A DNA stretch of 64,000 bases from Onchocerca volvulus (taxonomy: Eukaryota; Nematoda; Chromadorea; Rhabditida; Onchocercidae). The notes beneath the pieces are model-generated. The model saw only the letters and a program-made list of their open reading frames with translations, searched no databases and was not told where the DNA came from. The stretch is taken from positions 6,694,888 to 6,758,887 of the forward strand of contig HG738138.1 of the NCBI GenBank assembly GCA_000499405.2. The letters run 5' to 3'. A program made the position numbers and the translations under genes. Positions within the stretch are counted from its first letter, which is position 1, and each line of letters opens with the position of its first letter. Positions 41,701-58,058 of the stretch are shown in pieces.

Positions 41701-44700
41701 TATACGACCCGTAACATGCGTTTTGCAAGTGCATAATTCACCTGGTTCAACTTTATCACAACCGGCAAAACCAGTCACTACACCCTTCGGATTGCAATTA
41801 CATTCTGCAAAACTTAGCAGTATTAGTAAAATAATAAGTTATTTTTCTTGTTTCGATATTAAAAAATTAAGCTATTTAGCTCTTTAATATATACCTTCAC
41901 AGATTGGAAAATTGTAAAAATTCGTTTTGCATTGATCACATCTTTCACCTTGGAAATTCGGTTTACAGTAACACTAAAAGCAAATAATCTTCATGAACTA
42001 TAATAATATGGTAAGAAATAAATAACTGGAAACATGCAATTGTTTCAAATGATTCGTTTGGCTACCAAAACTTTCAAACCTAATGCAAAGCTTTATGCAA
42101 AAGCTGATAAACCTGTCCATTGCTATCGCAAGTCATTCCTTTAGAGCCAATAGCCAGACACGAACATGGTTTACAATTCGGGAAATCATAAAACCCAGCA
42201 GCACAACGATCACATTTTTTACCAGTAAAATTTGCGTAACACGGACAATCGCCATTTTTTCGATCACACTCTGCTGACTTCGAACCATGTTCGTTGCAAC
42301 CACATTCTAAAATGTCAGAAAATTACCACAACAGTCGATCTGATTTTAACAATTGACATAAAATGATATTATGAGAAAACTAGACCGTTTACCTTTGCAG
42401 TGTGGATAGCCATAAAAGTTCAAGTCGCACGCATCGCATCGAGAACTAGAAAATCCAGGTTTACACAGGCAAGCACCAGTTTCCTTTTCACAAATACTGC
42501 TCTGCGTACCGACTGCATCACAATCGCAATCTAAAGTAATTTAGTTCAGCGTAAAGAAATTTGGACACTTCGTCGACAATATTTTCAAAAATAGTACCAA
42601 AAAACTTACATTCACACAGAGGGCCGAAGTATCCATCAGCGCAACTGTCGCACGTAAGTCCAGCAAAATTGGTTTTACACATACACTGTGACGTGCTTTC
42701 ATTGCAATTATTATGCAATGACCCACGTTCATCGCATTTGCAAGCTGACATTTTAAAAATCGGAATAATTGTCTGCAGCAATCACACAGTTCAAAAATAA
42801 GGAATTACTTTAAATTTAGAGAACTGATACAGTTATCCAAAAAATTTTTTTGATTCCTCATTTCGTAACATCAACTTACAGATACAACCGATTGTGAGGT
42901 TTGTATAGCCTGGTGCGCATACTTGGCAAAACACTCCTCCGTAATTAGTTTTACATGGACAATGTCCATTGACAGGCTGAAAATTTTTCGATGTTTCTTA
43001 AAAGATTAATTAATGAATAAAAAACAACTTAAAATGAATCTTCATTACAATACTTCTGAAAACATGGGGAAAACGAGAGATATGAATTCTTTATTAGGAC
43101 CAACTATCATCCACCGATAAACATAATTCATTTTATGCTTGTTGAAAGATACTGTAGTATTTGAAAATAAATAAAATTCAAATGAAGTAGTAAAGAACAG
43201 TACCAGACAAGTATCATCTATAGTGCCATTTACAAAGCAGTCGCAAGGTTTACATTCTGGAGGTGAATAATGACCAGGTGCGCATCTGTCACAATTTACT
43301 CCAGTGAACTGAGACTTACAAATACAACGAGCTGTTTCATCCTCACAATCTCCTGTATGTTTTGCGAGATCGCATAAACAAGCTGCAATAAACAAGTCGG
43401 CTCTTTATTTCTTCAAACTTCGGCATTTTTTGGTGGCGGATGAGAATTTTACTACGATACGAGATAAAAACTGCAGTTGAGCCAATGCACTCAAATAGTT
43501 TTGAAACTGTCGAGCACGGAAGGTTGATTTTCATAAAATCCACCTGGGTTGTATAATCGAAACTGTTTATATGGGGATATTCGACAAAGTATGGGCTATG
43601 CATGATAATTAATGATAAGAGTAGGGCAGGTGGAGTGGTTTTTAGAGCCGAAAAACACGCTAATACTTTGAAAAATTTCCTTATTTGTTATAGTACTAAA
43701 TAAATAACGAGCGCTTGATTTTTGAAAGACGTTAATGCATTCACACCTGTTCAAGGAACATACTAGTCATGTTGATATTTTCGCGTATGTGAAACATTCT
43801 AAAAAATTTAAAAAGTTTAAGAAAATCATTTTTGAGGATTGTAATAAGTGATTTAAATACTTAAAAACCAGGTCAGGAGCAGGGTAAATTTTTGATATCA
43901 AATGACTTTTCAGAAATGATTTCATCTGGATTCCAACGGCAAAAGTAGCATATTTTACCGATTAAATACCAAAACTATCAAACTCAGGTTTATATTAGAA
44001 CGAATGGATATAGTACATGCAGCGCATGAGGTCACTATTGAAAATAAAGAAAAAAAAAGCTTGTTGAGAGGGAGAAAATTCGACGAAAAAAAGGATGTTG
44101 ATCTTTTTAGTCTAGAATTACAAGTTTCTGTAAAATTAGGGTTGCTATGGATTCATTGCCTTTCTCGATGACGAATAGTAGAAGTCGAAATGGCTCTAAA
44201 GATACAAAGACAGAAAGGGAAGAAAGCTAGTTTGAGACATTTGACTCTTCCATGATTGCATCCAACATGTACCGCGTCTCAAACATTAAGAACATTTTAT
44301 TAGATGTCCAGGCAATTTTTGTGAATTAATGAAAATTTAGTAATTTCAAAAAGTGAACGGAACTTACGTTGACATACATCTGTTTCATTCCACCATTTCA
44401 TTTGTGGCCGATAGTATCCAAAGATGCATTTGTTACAGTTTATGCCTTCTGTATTGTCCTGTAATTTTGCTCGAAAAGAAAAAAAAAACCAATAAATACG
44501 TCAGCATGGGGACTGTAAAGTCGGATCTAGGAATTCAAAAACGAGAAAAAAAAAAAAAAAAAAGAAAAGATGACGAACTCTGCAGTTTAGACAACGGCCA
44601 CCTCCTTCGTAGTTTCCATGAATATCTAAGCTTGAATGCATTCTGTCAAGTTCTTTTTCATAAACGCATTCCTCGCTATGCCCATGACAGTTACACGCTG

Positions 44701-47525
44701 TAGTTATTGAAATTACAAATAACTTGCACATCTTCATCCTGTGATTATTACCTGTCGTTGAACAAGTTCAACTCAAAACAACTTGAGAATCCCATGGTCA
44801 GGGGGATACGAAATACAAATTATTTTGAGGCGATTTGCAGTGAATCAGAAAATATTTTCACTTTAACGACGGGTAATTTCAGCTGGTGTACAGTGGTACG
44901 AAAATATAGCGATAACTACCACACTTTTGTCTACACTTAAGGCAGTGAAAAAAATTACGTTCACACACAAATTCAGCGCCTTCCTTGCTTCGTTGCCACA
45001 TTTTCTGCTCAAATCCTGGACAGCAGTATTCACAATGATCTCCACAAGTATTATGTTCACATCTGCAATGAAATGAAATTAATAATAGAATGCTATAAAA
45101 ATAACCATCTGATAATAAATCAAAATAAATTCACAAGGATCGTTTTTCTCGTCTTATAGGGAATCATTTGAAATGAGGGCTGGATAAGAATCTTCTCTTT
45201 TTAAATATCTTGGCTTTTTCCAAATTTTTTTGCCTCCTTTTTTCGCTTAAGTTTCCTTTTCTTCTTATTTTATCCACATAGAAATGAAATATTAATATTT
45301 ATAAGTCTCATTTCGGCTCGATAATTTGAAGTTAGAGCGAAAAATAATAAAGGAACTGATATAACATTGAACCTGCAAAGGAGTATATTGGAACGTCGAA
45401 CGTCAAGAATGTCACAAGTGTCTGCATGTCCATTACAGACACATCGACCTCCCATGAAGATTTCTTTAATTGCATAGAAATACTGCAAAGTCATTGAAAT
45501 TCTTCAAATCTTCTATGAAAATGACTTTATCACTTCTAATTTATTTTCCAGAATTCATAACAATAGCTCATTCTGCCACGTTATCTTTCACTTACGCTTG
45601 ATTTCTTTCCGAAATCAAGATTTAAAAGTGGATTCAAAATGAAGCTTGTCAGAAATTACTGAACAGTCATGCCAAGTATTCTCATCGCACGATCGAATAT
45701 AAGAATCTTGGGATTTTCTCCACTGTACAAATAAGTCATTACTTGAGCATTCTTTTTTTGATCTTTCTATATTCAGTAACAAACAAACTAACACGTCGTG
45801 TTACAGTAGGATCTCGTCGATTGACATCCATGAGATGGCCATGCAGTGTTTTGGTACGTAGAAGCCTAAGCCGTACATTTGTTGCACGAGTGAAATTTTG
45901 AAGAACTTCAGAATGACTGAAGTTGTGCTTTCCCGGACGGTTCTCAAGCAAATTTATCATTATCTAAAAAGATTTTTCGTTCTTTGTACTCGTTCTCATA
46001 AGTATTATTAGAAATTCCGAAGTATTCTTACTCTCTTAAAAGATAAAATTTGTCATTGAATTTGAGAAATCAAATATTCATAAAATGTAGAGATTTGAAT
46101 CATAAGACATTTCTAGTTAAATTCTTCGAAAGAATTCGACCTCTGCATTTTCCATGGGATGAATTCCAGAGAATTCGTGGGTGCATATAACAGTATCATC
46201 TTCTAATATTGGTTGAAGTGTATGACGTCCGAACAACTGAAATCAAACTTTCGGAATTTTGCTCGACGATTTTGAATCTGCAGTTTATCAGAATACTAAT
46301 TAGAAAAAATGGTACGAGAAAAGCCACTAATTATAACATAGTTAAAATTAAACTGACGCGATCGCATTCGGCAGGCGTTTCAGCAAAATATTGCCAAGGC
46401 ACATAAGTTTTTCCGCCATCGACAGATCTTTCTAGTATCCATGATCCTGGTCGAGGACTATTTGCCATTTGGATCCATACATAAGCCACATGAAATTCCT
46501 AAAAAACTAAAATGTCCTAGTTCAATTTTCTCTCAGTTTTTTTGTTATTGAATTCTCAGGATTAATTATTAGGATTGTTCGCAATATCCATCAAATTCAA
46601 ATCTTTCCACCCTCAAATTATTGTAAATTACTAATCAGCCTTCTTTTCAGATTCAAGTCAGAGAACTCACCGTTTTAAAATTTTTTAAAGCGATTTATCA
46701 GCAATGCCACTTACCTGTTCCAGATTGATACTAATGTTAACTTGATTGTATTGCATCCCGCGGCTTAATGGTGGACTCTGCCACCAGGTTGCTCGACCAT
46801 CAACCATATTTGTTGCTGGATGTGTAAATGAACTATTTGACTGACAAAAATCGCACATTTGCCCACCCTGTAAATCATAATAATATGGATAGTTATGGTT
46901 CACTGTTCTGGACTGTAGGAAATTTTGGGAAGATATCAATACAGTAGGAGTGGATATAAATTATTGTAGGAATTGGTGATAAAGAGAAATATTTTCAAAG
47001 TCGCTACTTTGCTCAAGTTATTTCCCTCTAAAGCCGATTGAAACTGTCTGCAATAAAACCTTGTCAAAAAGTCTTTTGCTTGCTTGGTAAAAAAAAATCT
47101 TACTTGAACAAAAGATTGCTTTTCCATTTTAAGTTCAGCAAAAACGGAAACGCCATCTTCACCGGTACTATATGAATATTGATTTAAAGGAGTATATTGA
47201 CTTGAACCTGAGAAGCATGAGATTCTATAGAAATTTATAATTTTTACTTTCTTATCTCAGCCATATTATGTATTCTATTGCTTTCCAAGTCTTACATTAT
47301 CTGTTCATGAGTAATTAAGCGATAATAGAAGATGAAAGTAGATTAAAATTTACCAGCTATCTGACAAAAAATTTCTTTTATCGGCTGTCCGTTTAGCTCA
47401 CCACATGTTGAGGATGCTTCAATTTTCCTACCAAGTGCCAAATTGGTATACGGTGGTACCAGTACCTGTCCCCAAGTGAAACCCGTTTCTACTGCTACAA
47501 TGAACAGAAGAAACATGGGTAACAT
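23524..47525 (-). CDS. epi-1: Laminin alpha chain, LanA/alpha-5/EPI-1 type, complete
   Basis: I could phase 66 exons over 24 kb into 3,668 residues, close to the length of C. elegans EPI-1. Domain order: signal peptide, LN, ten full LE repeats plus a truncated eleventh, a long LanA-type domain IV, four LE repeats and a split fifth, one L4 (IVA) domain, a further LE block, a coiled coil of about 560 residues, and five LG domains ending CPVN. This order matches LanA and vertebrate alpha-5 and differs from the two-L4 alpha-1/2 type (C. elegans LAM-3). The chain is secreted and joins beta and gamma chains through the coiled coil. LN domains polymerise; LG domains bind integrin and dystroglycan-type receptors in basement membranes. 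The start is the ATG at 47525-47523, giving a compact signal peptide ([12 protein letters not shown]). Exon lists are in the domain entries. The symbol is by similarity. Confidence 0.93.
26904..30496 (-). other. Laminin alpha: LG1-LG3 (exons 50-59)
   Basis: Exons 30364-30496, 30120-30267, 29695-29890, 29437-29599, 29106-29236, 28741-29003, 27922-28186, 27461-27667, 27239-27352 and 26904-27074 encode about residues 2675-3270. Each LG fold ends with a GG-hydrophobic patch and a paired cysteine: RLFIGGIVP and [10 protein letters not shown] in LG1, FYLGGVPSD and [10 protein letters not shown] in LG2, and [12 protein letters not shown] in LG3. In alpha-5-type laminins this tandem is the main integrin-binding platform. 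Confidence 0.86.
30588..33929 (-). other. Laminin alpha: coiled-coil arm (exons 41-49)
   Basis: Exons 33778-33929, 33430-33606, 32696-32859, 32258-32462, 31872-32120, 31473-31682, 31146-31343, 30825-31010 and 30588-30734 encode about residues 2112-2674. The arm opens with the LCDECVHS cysteine pair that disulphide-links laminin chains at the top of the rod. Heptad-rich helices with few prolines follow. This is the trimerisation region with beta and gamma chains. Exon 43 is flanked by long introns, and a small missed exon there cannot be excluded, although phase is kept. Confidence 0.82.
34131..35859 (-). other. Laminin alpha: C-terminal LE repeats (exons 36-40)
   Basis: Exons 35599-35859, 35115-35394, 34791-34891, 34524-34704 and 34131-34274 encode about residues 1790-2111. 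They hold the end of the split repeat and further LE units ([57 protein letters not shown]). Exon 36 is entered through a GAG acceptor and exon 37 through an AAG acceptor, both unusual but required by the reading frame. Confidence 0.86.
35936..36747 (-). other. Laminin alpha: L4 (IV type A) domain (exons 33-35)
   Basis: Exons 36586-36747, 36343-36504 and 35936-36172 encode residues 1603-1789. Recognisable L4 features are [57 protein letters not shown] and the return into the split LE repeat at [16 protein letters not shown]. Confidence 0.87.
36837..37761 (-). other. Laminin alpha: middle LE repeats (exons 29-32)
   Basis: The end of exon 37628-37839 plus exons 37351-37555, 37072-37216 and 36837-36977 encode about residues 1394-1602. 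There are four complete LE repeats (starting [34 protein letters not shown]). A fifth begins [10 protein letters not shown] and is interrupted by the following L4 domain, the usual arrangement in laminins. Confidence 0.88.
37762..40895 (-). other. Laminin alpha: LanA/alpha-5-type domain IV (exons 19-29)
   Basis: Exons 40652-40895, 40441-40577, 40147-40356, 39929-40003, 39705-39844, 39144-39312, 38862-39044, 38645-38771, 38361-38512, 38040-38155 and the first part of 37628-37839 encode about residues 851-1393. Three related beta-rich blocks are marked by [21 protein letters not shown] and [11 protein letters not shown], each followed by a cysteine-containing segment ([10 protein letters not shown] in the third). 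This triplicated block separates LanA/alpha-5-type chains from alpha-1/2-type chains. Confidence 0.85.
41201..45482 (-). other. Laminin alpha: N-terminal LE repeats (exons 7-18)
   Basis: Exons 45373-45482, 44959-45062, 44579-44697, 44368-44458, 43204-43382, 42880-42976, 42610-42744, 42393-42530, 42113-42306, 41895-41973, 41481-41804 and 41201-41343 encode residues 280-850. They hold ten eight-cysteine EGF-like repeats and a truncated eleventh that ends CDRP instead of completing its last loop, as in LanA. Each repeat shows the CxC...CxC...GxxCDxC spacing. The intron 43383-44367 is unusually long for this gene and contains no exon I can see. Confidence 0.88.
45793..47525 (-). other. Laminin alpha: signal peptide and LN domain (exons 1-6)
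   Basis: Exons 47354-47525, 47104-47207, 46715-46867, 46358-46498, 46141-46236 and 45793-45963 encode residues 1-279. LN hallmarks are [54 protein letters not shown] and [12 protein letters not shown] followed by DPTVTRR. LN domains drive laminin network polymerisation. Confidence 0.9.
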
Positions 47526-50500
47526 CGCCAATTTTTCTACAACTGACGTTTATACATTGTTAAGAATTTTAGTGTCAAAAGTTCGAAATAATGAGCAAAA
47601 AATTTTTTCTCTAAAAGAACATAAAAAATAGTTTCAAGAGAATTGTACAATTTTTTTACTGGACTAGTGACAGTTAATATACTGATAATGATAATTTATT
47701 ATAATGATAATTAAAATACTGACAATTAATATACTTGATAATTAATATATTTAATACACCTTATATACTGATAACGATAATTAATATATTGGACTAATGA
47801 CAATATTTTGATAATGACTTTATAGCTAAGCTATTGAAGAAAATACTGTTTTTAAATAATACATCGATAGAGTCTCACAGGAACTGCATACCATTTAGTA
47901 AGCTATCAGAAGATTTATCAAATACAAATCGGATCAAAGAAACAGACAGCAAAAGAAAAGATCAAATATGTTTTGAAAAAAACAGACAACAGAAGAAAAA
48001 ATCAAGAAATGTTTTGAGAAGAAAATCGACAATCTAAATATGTTTGACTAAAGATAAGTTATGTTTAAATTTAAAACAATGGAATTTGAAGATTTAAAAT
48101 GAAACAGATATTTCTGCATAAATCGTTCTTTGAATTCATGCAAGAGTTCATGCAGAACGAAATTCTTATTTTATATGCAATTAAGCTTGGTTTTTCACCA
48201 GTTTTAACAAGCAGTAAAATAATTATACCTATATGAACAAGAATAAAATCTTTGGAATTGACCCAAACCAAAATGTTCTAGGTGCAGAAGACGCTGGAGT
48301 TAAGGAAACTTTATAATAAATTTGAATGAAATTATGGAAACATTTTTCACATACAAAAGGGTAAAGATCACCAATCTCCGCCTAACATTAATTGATTTGG
48401 AGAACAATCAAGTCGTAGTTCTATCTATGCATATTATCACTATTGCGATTCAATTTTCTTGCAGCGGCAGCATTTTGACTTCTCGAAGCAACTTGAAAGA
48501 AAGACGCAATTTATCAAAAATGTTTCCATTAGGAAATATTTTCAGAAAATTCCGATCTTTTTGACTATTTTACATAGATTCTGTTTAAATGTCGATCATG
48601 TCAGCCTCATCACATATCTACATTTTATGTACTATAAGGGCAAAGCACTATACTATAAAGGCCACTAAACAAATATATCAACATCATAAAGACGAAGCAA
48701 AAATCATTTCATTTAAGTTGTATCGACCATCAATCATAGCTTCAGCTTCATAATCTTAGATTGAAATTACTTCTTATTGCTAATGTGTAGAAATTTCTAT
48801 GTTTCATATGTGTGTATCGTATGCGTGGTGATCTAGAACTCATACGGAAAGCCAGACATTGGATCTTTATAAAATATTCGACTAACACAATTCCAATTAG
48901 CCTATGAATGAATAACAATAAAGTATTCATTCGTTTCCCAAGATATTAGTTAATTACAACATACAAATTCAAACGAAATGTGGTCTAGTATGCATTTTGC
49001 TAAAGATTATTCAATCGATTAAAAGGAAAAGCAAGAAGGAAATTCGGTATGAAGGAAAAGATTGGAATTTTGTTCATAAAGCTGCGCTTCAAATTATCAG
49101 CCACAAGTAGGAAAAATATACAACAGGCATATATGTTCCGAATGAAACATTTTTAAAAATTCGTTCATATATTCACAATGCATTATACACGATTTGTGTT
49201 GTGCAATAATATTTCTCCTTTCAAGAATAATTTGATCTCTAATATTCTAAAATCAGCTTATATATAATATCCTACACATATTCCGCAATAACCGGATAAA
49301 TTTGCACTTTGCGTAGTTGACAAAAGCTTTTTTTCTTGAAATTTTCTGATATAAAATTGACAAATTAATAACTAAATTAAAGTAATCATAAAATCAATAA
49401 ATAAAATCAAATTGACAAGGAAAAAAGTGTAAATTAATAAGAGATAAGAGTAATAAAATCGGAATCCTATAGAATAATGATCAAAGCGAACACTGTTGCG
49501 TAAAATTTGGAGTGCATTCATAATTATTTGCAGATTTTTTAAGTTCTCTTCTCACAAAAGATTTTTTTCAAGAATTCATGAATTCCGAAATGTGGAAAAA
49601 GTTTCAGAAAAAAGACCAATGAAGGCACTCTGCTCTCTAATATGAAGGCATATATGAAATTGGAGGAGTCGGAAATGATGACAATGAAATAAATGGATTG
49701 ATTATTCGAAGGAAAGGACAGTTGATAAGAGCACAGCTGAAATAGATGAGGTGAGTGACCCGCGGAGCACAGTTGAGGTCGAATGAAGAATCACCTTACA
49801 TACCCTCCTACCCTTAATAGACGTCATATATCAACAATGATGCTACTAGCTCTCTGCTATGTTACAAGTTGATCGCTCCAGACTGTGCACATCATTTTTA
49901 AATAGTTACAGATCGGACTAGCTGATTTATGGTCTTTCAGCTAGCCATACTAGTAACTCGTGACTTGGCTTTTGAACAAATAAAAAATGAAATCCAAAGA
50001 CTTACTTCGTAGAATAGCAAGAAAGTGACAAGAAAGTAAGTTAAATCAAGATTCATTCCGAATGCTCGCAGAAATACTTTTTTATACATATTTTACAAGT
50101 TATTTTACTTCCCGAGATATAGCTTTGCCTGATAAACAATGATAAATTGATTGCCGAAACCAAAATTGAATATTCTCCAACTATGCATGTAAGAGCCGCA
50201 AACTGGCTTTCAGTCCTGTTTATGAATCACTTAAGATATTGAATTTAAACTTAAAATACATTTGCAGTAACGAAAAGAAAGAAACCATGAATTTCAAATA
50301 TTGTTTCGCATAACTCAGACAAAAAAAAAAAAAGAGAAACTTTCAACAAAATATTAGCTAATACGTCAGATACTTGACAATCGTATGATGGATGTGAAAG
50401 TTGACTAAGTGCTACAACAAGCAAAAACTTTGTCCTTAAATAACAGAAGCGAAATGAAACGGGATAGGATGTTGATTGGAAACGTAAGTTTTTTGTTTAT

Positions 50501-52419
50501 AGTAATGTTGGAATGAAAGATACTGTAGAAGACAAATTCTTGCATAGTCTCATTGCTGATACGCTATCGCCGGTCTATCTACTTCGGTTTTCCAATAGTT
50601 TTTTTGTTGAAGAGGACTGGTAGTTTATACATGAGTATCCACTTTGTTTACATTTTGCGTATAAAAGATAATTTTACGTACTGTAACTCATTCCGTATTG
50701 TTCAAATGCTGCAAATAGTTTTAACTTTGGAAACTTCCCCGATAATGAAATATTGAATAACTACTATGATTATAAATTTGCAACAGTTCTCTCTGATGAA
50801 ACACTTCAAAATTGTATGACGATAAGTCGAAAGGAACTGTTTCAATTCTCTGCAGAATTTGCATCATTTTTTTTTCATTTTCTGTTGCATATTTATCATT
50901 TTTTGCCAAAGCACAATTTCACTATCATCTTTCGCTTTTAATATTAGACAAGAACAAATTCCTTGTCAGTCTGAACTTTGCTTGTTTTAAGTAGTATGCG
51001 CTAATTTATTAGCTTCCGTAACAATATGCTGCAACTAACAGTCGAATCTTCATTCAAAAAATCTGCCTTTGAGAAACTATAACTTCTGACGAAGTGCAGA
51101 AGATTCGACTTTTATATTCACCAGGAACAGGTGTTTCATTAAAATTTTTTTTTTTTTCTTTATGTAGCGTTTCTTTCTGAAAAATATTTTTACTTAATAT
51201 TTATACTATTAATGAAACATAAATTTTAATGAATTCGATATTGTCCTCATAAAACCTACTATTCGTAAACTCAGTTTTTGGAGGTTGATATATGCACCTT
51301 CTTCAAAATATCTGACTTTTGCATCTTCACTTCCATTGCTTCATTCTTCTACTGCCTTTTTTGATCAGGTGCACTGTTCTATAATCTATTTTTTTCTTGT
51401 CTTGAGTCACTTCCTTTGATTCGAAAGATTCAGATTCTTTCCTTCAACGCTTGTTTAAAAATATTTCAAATAATTTCCCGTCGTTAGCAAAACTTATCAC
51501 TGTTCTAAATACTTCACCTGAAAACTAAAATTCTTTTTTATTTCAGATATCTGGCTTTTCTTTTATACTCTTACACTTCCATGTTTTGCTTCGAAATAGC
51601 ATATTCCGTAATTTGCTCCTAACCTCTAGCATTTTCCAAGTAGTATGCATAAAATAACCAACTAAAATCCTGATGATAAAATTATGAATTTGCACCCATT
51701 AATCCAACTTCTTCAAATCAAAATCAGGAATCCGGTTGAAGAAAGAAACAACAGTGGATGTTTATCCTTTACTGCATTAGAGATAAAGGTTAACAGTGGT
51801 CATGCAAAATTTCACAATGAACTGACAGATTCGATGATCTTGTGAAAAACACAACTGAAATTTCTAACCAGCATCATTTCCTAGTGCATATTAGGTATTC
51901 CAATTCTATCATCTGGTAGATATCATCCTACTTCCTCATTTAAATGATTAAATAGGGTAAATAAATACACGGATGCTGTTCATCAGGCCAAAAGTTCAGT
52001 GACATAACGTAAAGAGGTAAAAGAGGATTCTTGTACCTTATTATTTCTTACACCCAAGAACTGTGTTCGAGCAAGAGTATATTTTAAAATGAATATTTGG
52101 TCGTCTTTTTTTAATTTCAGGTCTTTGTTTCTAATGTAACTAACAAGACTCATCATTCCCAAGTATTACCAAATAACTGCAATTTTCCACAGAATGAACT
52201 CACTGTCATAGTAAATGCTTCCTCACTTTCACTTCTCTCTTTTCTGACACAAACAAGGATCTATAGAAAATTTTTAATATAAAACATTTCTCTATTAAGA
52301 GATCCAATAGTAACAGTTTAATAATAAATTTACTACATTGTCAATTTCTGTATTTTAAACTGTTAAACATCGCCCTCCTCCTAATTTAAACAACAGACAA
52401 TCTTTCATTCCACCAAACT
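47526..52419. other. Intergenic stretch upstream of laminin alpha
   Basis: No host gene is supported. The first few hundred bases upstream of 47525 must include the laminin promoter. The stretch has AT-rich degenerate repeats (ATACTGATAATGATAAT-like) at about 47658-47812 and a 40-bp tandem duplication at 47941-48020. Decayed bacterial sequence could continue leftward from the gyrA fragment, but I could not follow it. Confidence 0.45.
47941..48020. repeat. 40-bp imperfect tandem duplication
   Basis: AACAGACAGCAAAAGAAAAG at 47941 and AACAGACAACAGAAGAAAAA at 47981 begin two adjacent 40-bp copies, which both run to ATGTTTTGA and differ at a handful of positions. Confidence 0.65.
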
Positions 52420-52429
52420 TAATTGTAAG

Positions 52430-52720
52430 TTACCTTATCCATCAATAAGTAGTAAAAGCAGAGAGAAATCTAAAAGCCATTCTAACTAAGGAGTCATAAA
52501 TAGCCATATCACCATGTGGATGATATTCCCCGTTACATCTCCAACTATACGAGCAGCCTTTTTATATGGCTCACCAGCATTATATTTTATGCTCGAACCT
52601 ACAAAATACCTGTAAAGGAGGACATCACTGCCGCAAACAGAATTGAACTTTTTGACCAACCTACCACTTACTCCACCTTAAAACAATCTTCCCGCTGACT
52701 TACATAGACTAAATCAATCT
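52430..52720 (-). pseudogene. gyrA: Decayed bacterial gyrA fragment, probably a Wolbachia-derived insertion
   Basis: On the minus strand, 52584 downward reads YNAGEPYKKAARIVGDVTG. After a one-base shift, YHPHGDMAIYDSLVRMA follows (52525-52470), then a second shift and DFSL...LLIDG-stop-GN to about 52430. These follow in order the GyrA motifs (N..PYKKSARIVGD, KYHPHGD, AIYDSLVRMAQDFS, LIDGQGNFGS) just before the catalytic tyrosine region. The stop falls at the expected Gln of DGQGN (CAA to TAA). Upstream to about 52720 a weaker match to the DGLKPVHRRILFAM region may exist. Eukaryotic topoisomerase II lacks the HPHGD signature. Two frameshifts and a stop make it nonfunctional. Wolbachia is inferred as donor because filarial genomes commonly carry such insertions. 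Confidence 0.72.
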
Positions 52721-54067
52721 CAAACAACAGCTTAAAAGTTTTTGATTCTCTGATACTGATTTCCTGCCTACCTTATACCTTATATAAAATCCATGTTTTG
52801 ATTTAAGTGTTAAGCTCTACTGACAATCTTGTCGTTCCTGAAATTCAAGCTTGGGTACACTCTTTCAACATGAATGGTACATCGTATCATTCTAGCTCCT
52901 AAAAGTGAAAATAAAAGACCTAGTCCAACCCAGCCCCTCCCAACGAACAGCTTGGAGACCGAGAAGTCATCCTGAAACCAGATTAAAAAAAGACTTCAAT
53001 CAATTTCAACACACCACACCCTTCTCAGGAGATTTCCGAAAGCGAACTGGTCTTTGCGACAAACACTGTCACAAATTAACGTCTTACGAACTCATAGTAA
53101 ACATCAAAAGACTTTTGTTTCCTAAATTTTCACACAGACAAAACTTCACTGGTTTGTTGAAAAAAGCTTAAAGCACACAGCATCTCAAAACCGCTATTCA
53201 GAAAACTTTCCAGCACACTTGACAGCAACCTAACAATTCCGCACATAATTATCACAAACTTCGCAATTGTCATTCATTGAGCCCATTAGAAAAACCCTTG
53301 TTTTATATTATTATGATATTATCAACTAATCCTTCAGCAGCAAAGTTTCGCCCTTCAGTACAATGTGGATTTCAAGATCATTTTACACGCACTTTTTTTT
53401 TCGCACTATAACTGCTCAGATACTGTCAGTGGAACCACTACAATGATACACCCGATGGAAAATGACGAAACACTTATATGCAACGTCCTGAAAATATTTC
53501 TTGAGAATGTGGTTTACAAATTTCCTATTGATAAAACCGTATTTTTAGGAAGCTATCTATGTAAATATTAGAAAACTACTTGCAGGACTCATCTCTTTCC
53601 CTAGAAAATATCTGCAAGTAAATCAGAAAATTGACATTTAAAAAATTAGAAAAAAATTAACATTTGAAAAAAAAATTTTAAATTAACATTTTCATAACAA
53701 TAGAAGCAGCATTTGGAAAATAACAGGTTGTAATACAATTATTTCTACAATGCAAATGTAGTCCAGTACAAATATAAATTACATAAGAAATATACGAACA
53801 AAATAGAAACCATATATATTTGCCAACGGAATCAACCAGCTCTGCTCTTTGGGAAAATGTTTATATCGTGGGAATAGCTAGCAAAAATAATGTATGAATG
53901 TAGCAGTGACTGTCGTCCACGGGAAGTTTTTTAAAGACATATTAATATCAAAGTAAATACTAAAACATACTTCTTTGGTGTTCTATTTCATTTTGGTATA
54001 TCTCTTATTTTATGAAGTAAACAAACTGAGAAGACAAATTCAATCTTTCACAATTAACAATAAAATA
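52721..54067. other. Intergenic stretch between gyrA fragment and Sec61 alpha 3' end
   Basis: The part at about 52880-53100 is visibly less AT-rich than its surroundings (for example CCCAGCCCCTCCC) and has an 88-codon open frame at 52905-53171 of no known family. It could be more of the inserted DNA, but I recognised no bacterial gene. The remainder is AT-rich and featureless. Confidence 0.4.

Positions 54068-58058
<3,991 letters not shown>

Noticed and set aside
44353..44703. 116-codon plus-strand open frame with a Lys-rich run
   Set aside because: It is the antisense of laminin LE exons and an intronic poly-T tract; the minus-strand exons explain the openness.
51400..52140. Possible GyrA C-terminal domain downstream of the gyrA fragment
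   Set aside because: Short stretches such as VISFANDGKLF look suggestive, but no ordered set of GyrA C-terminal motifs could be followed, so the pseudogene call stops at about 52430.
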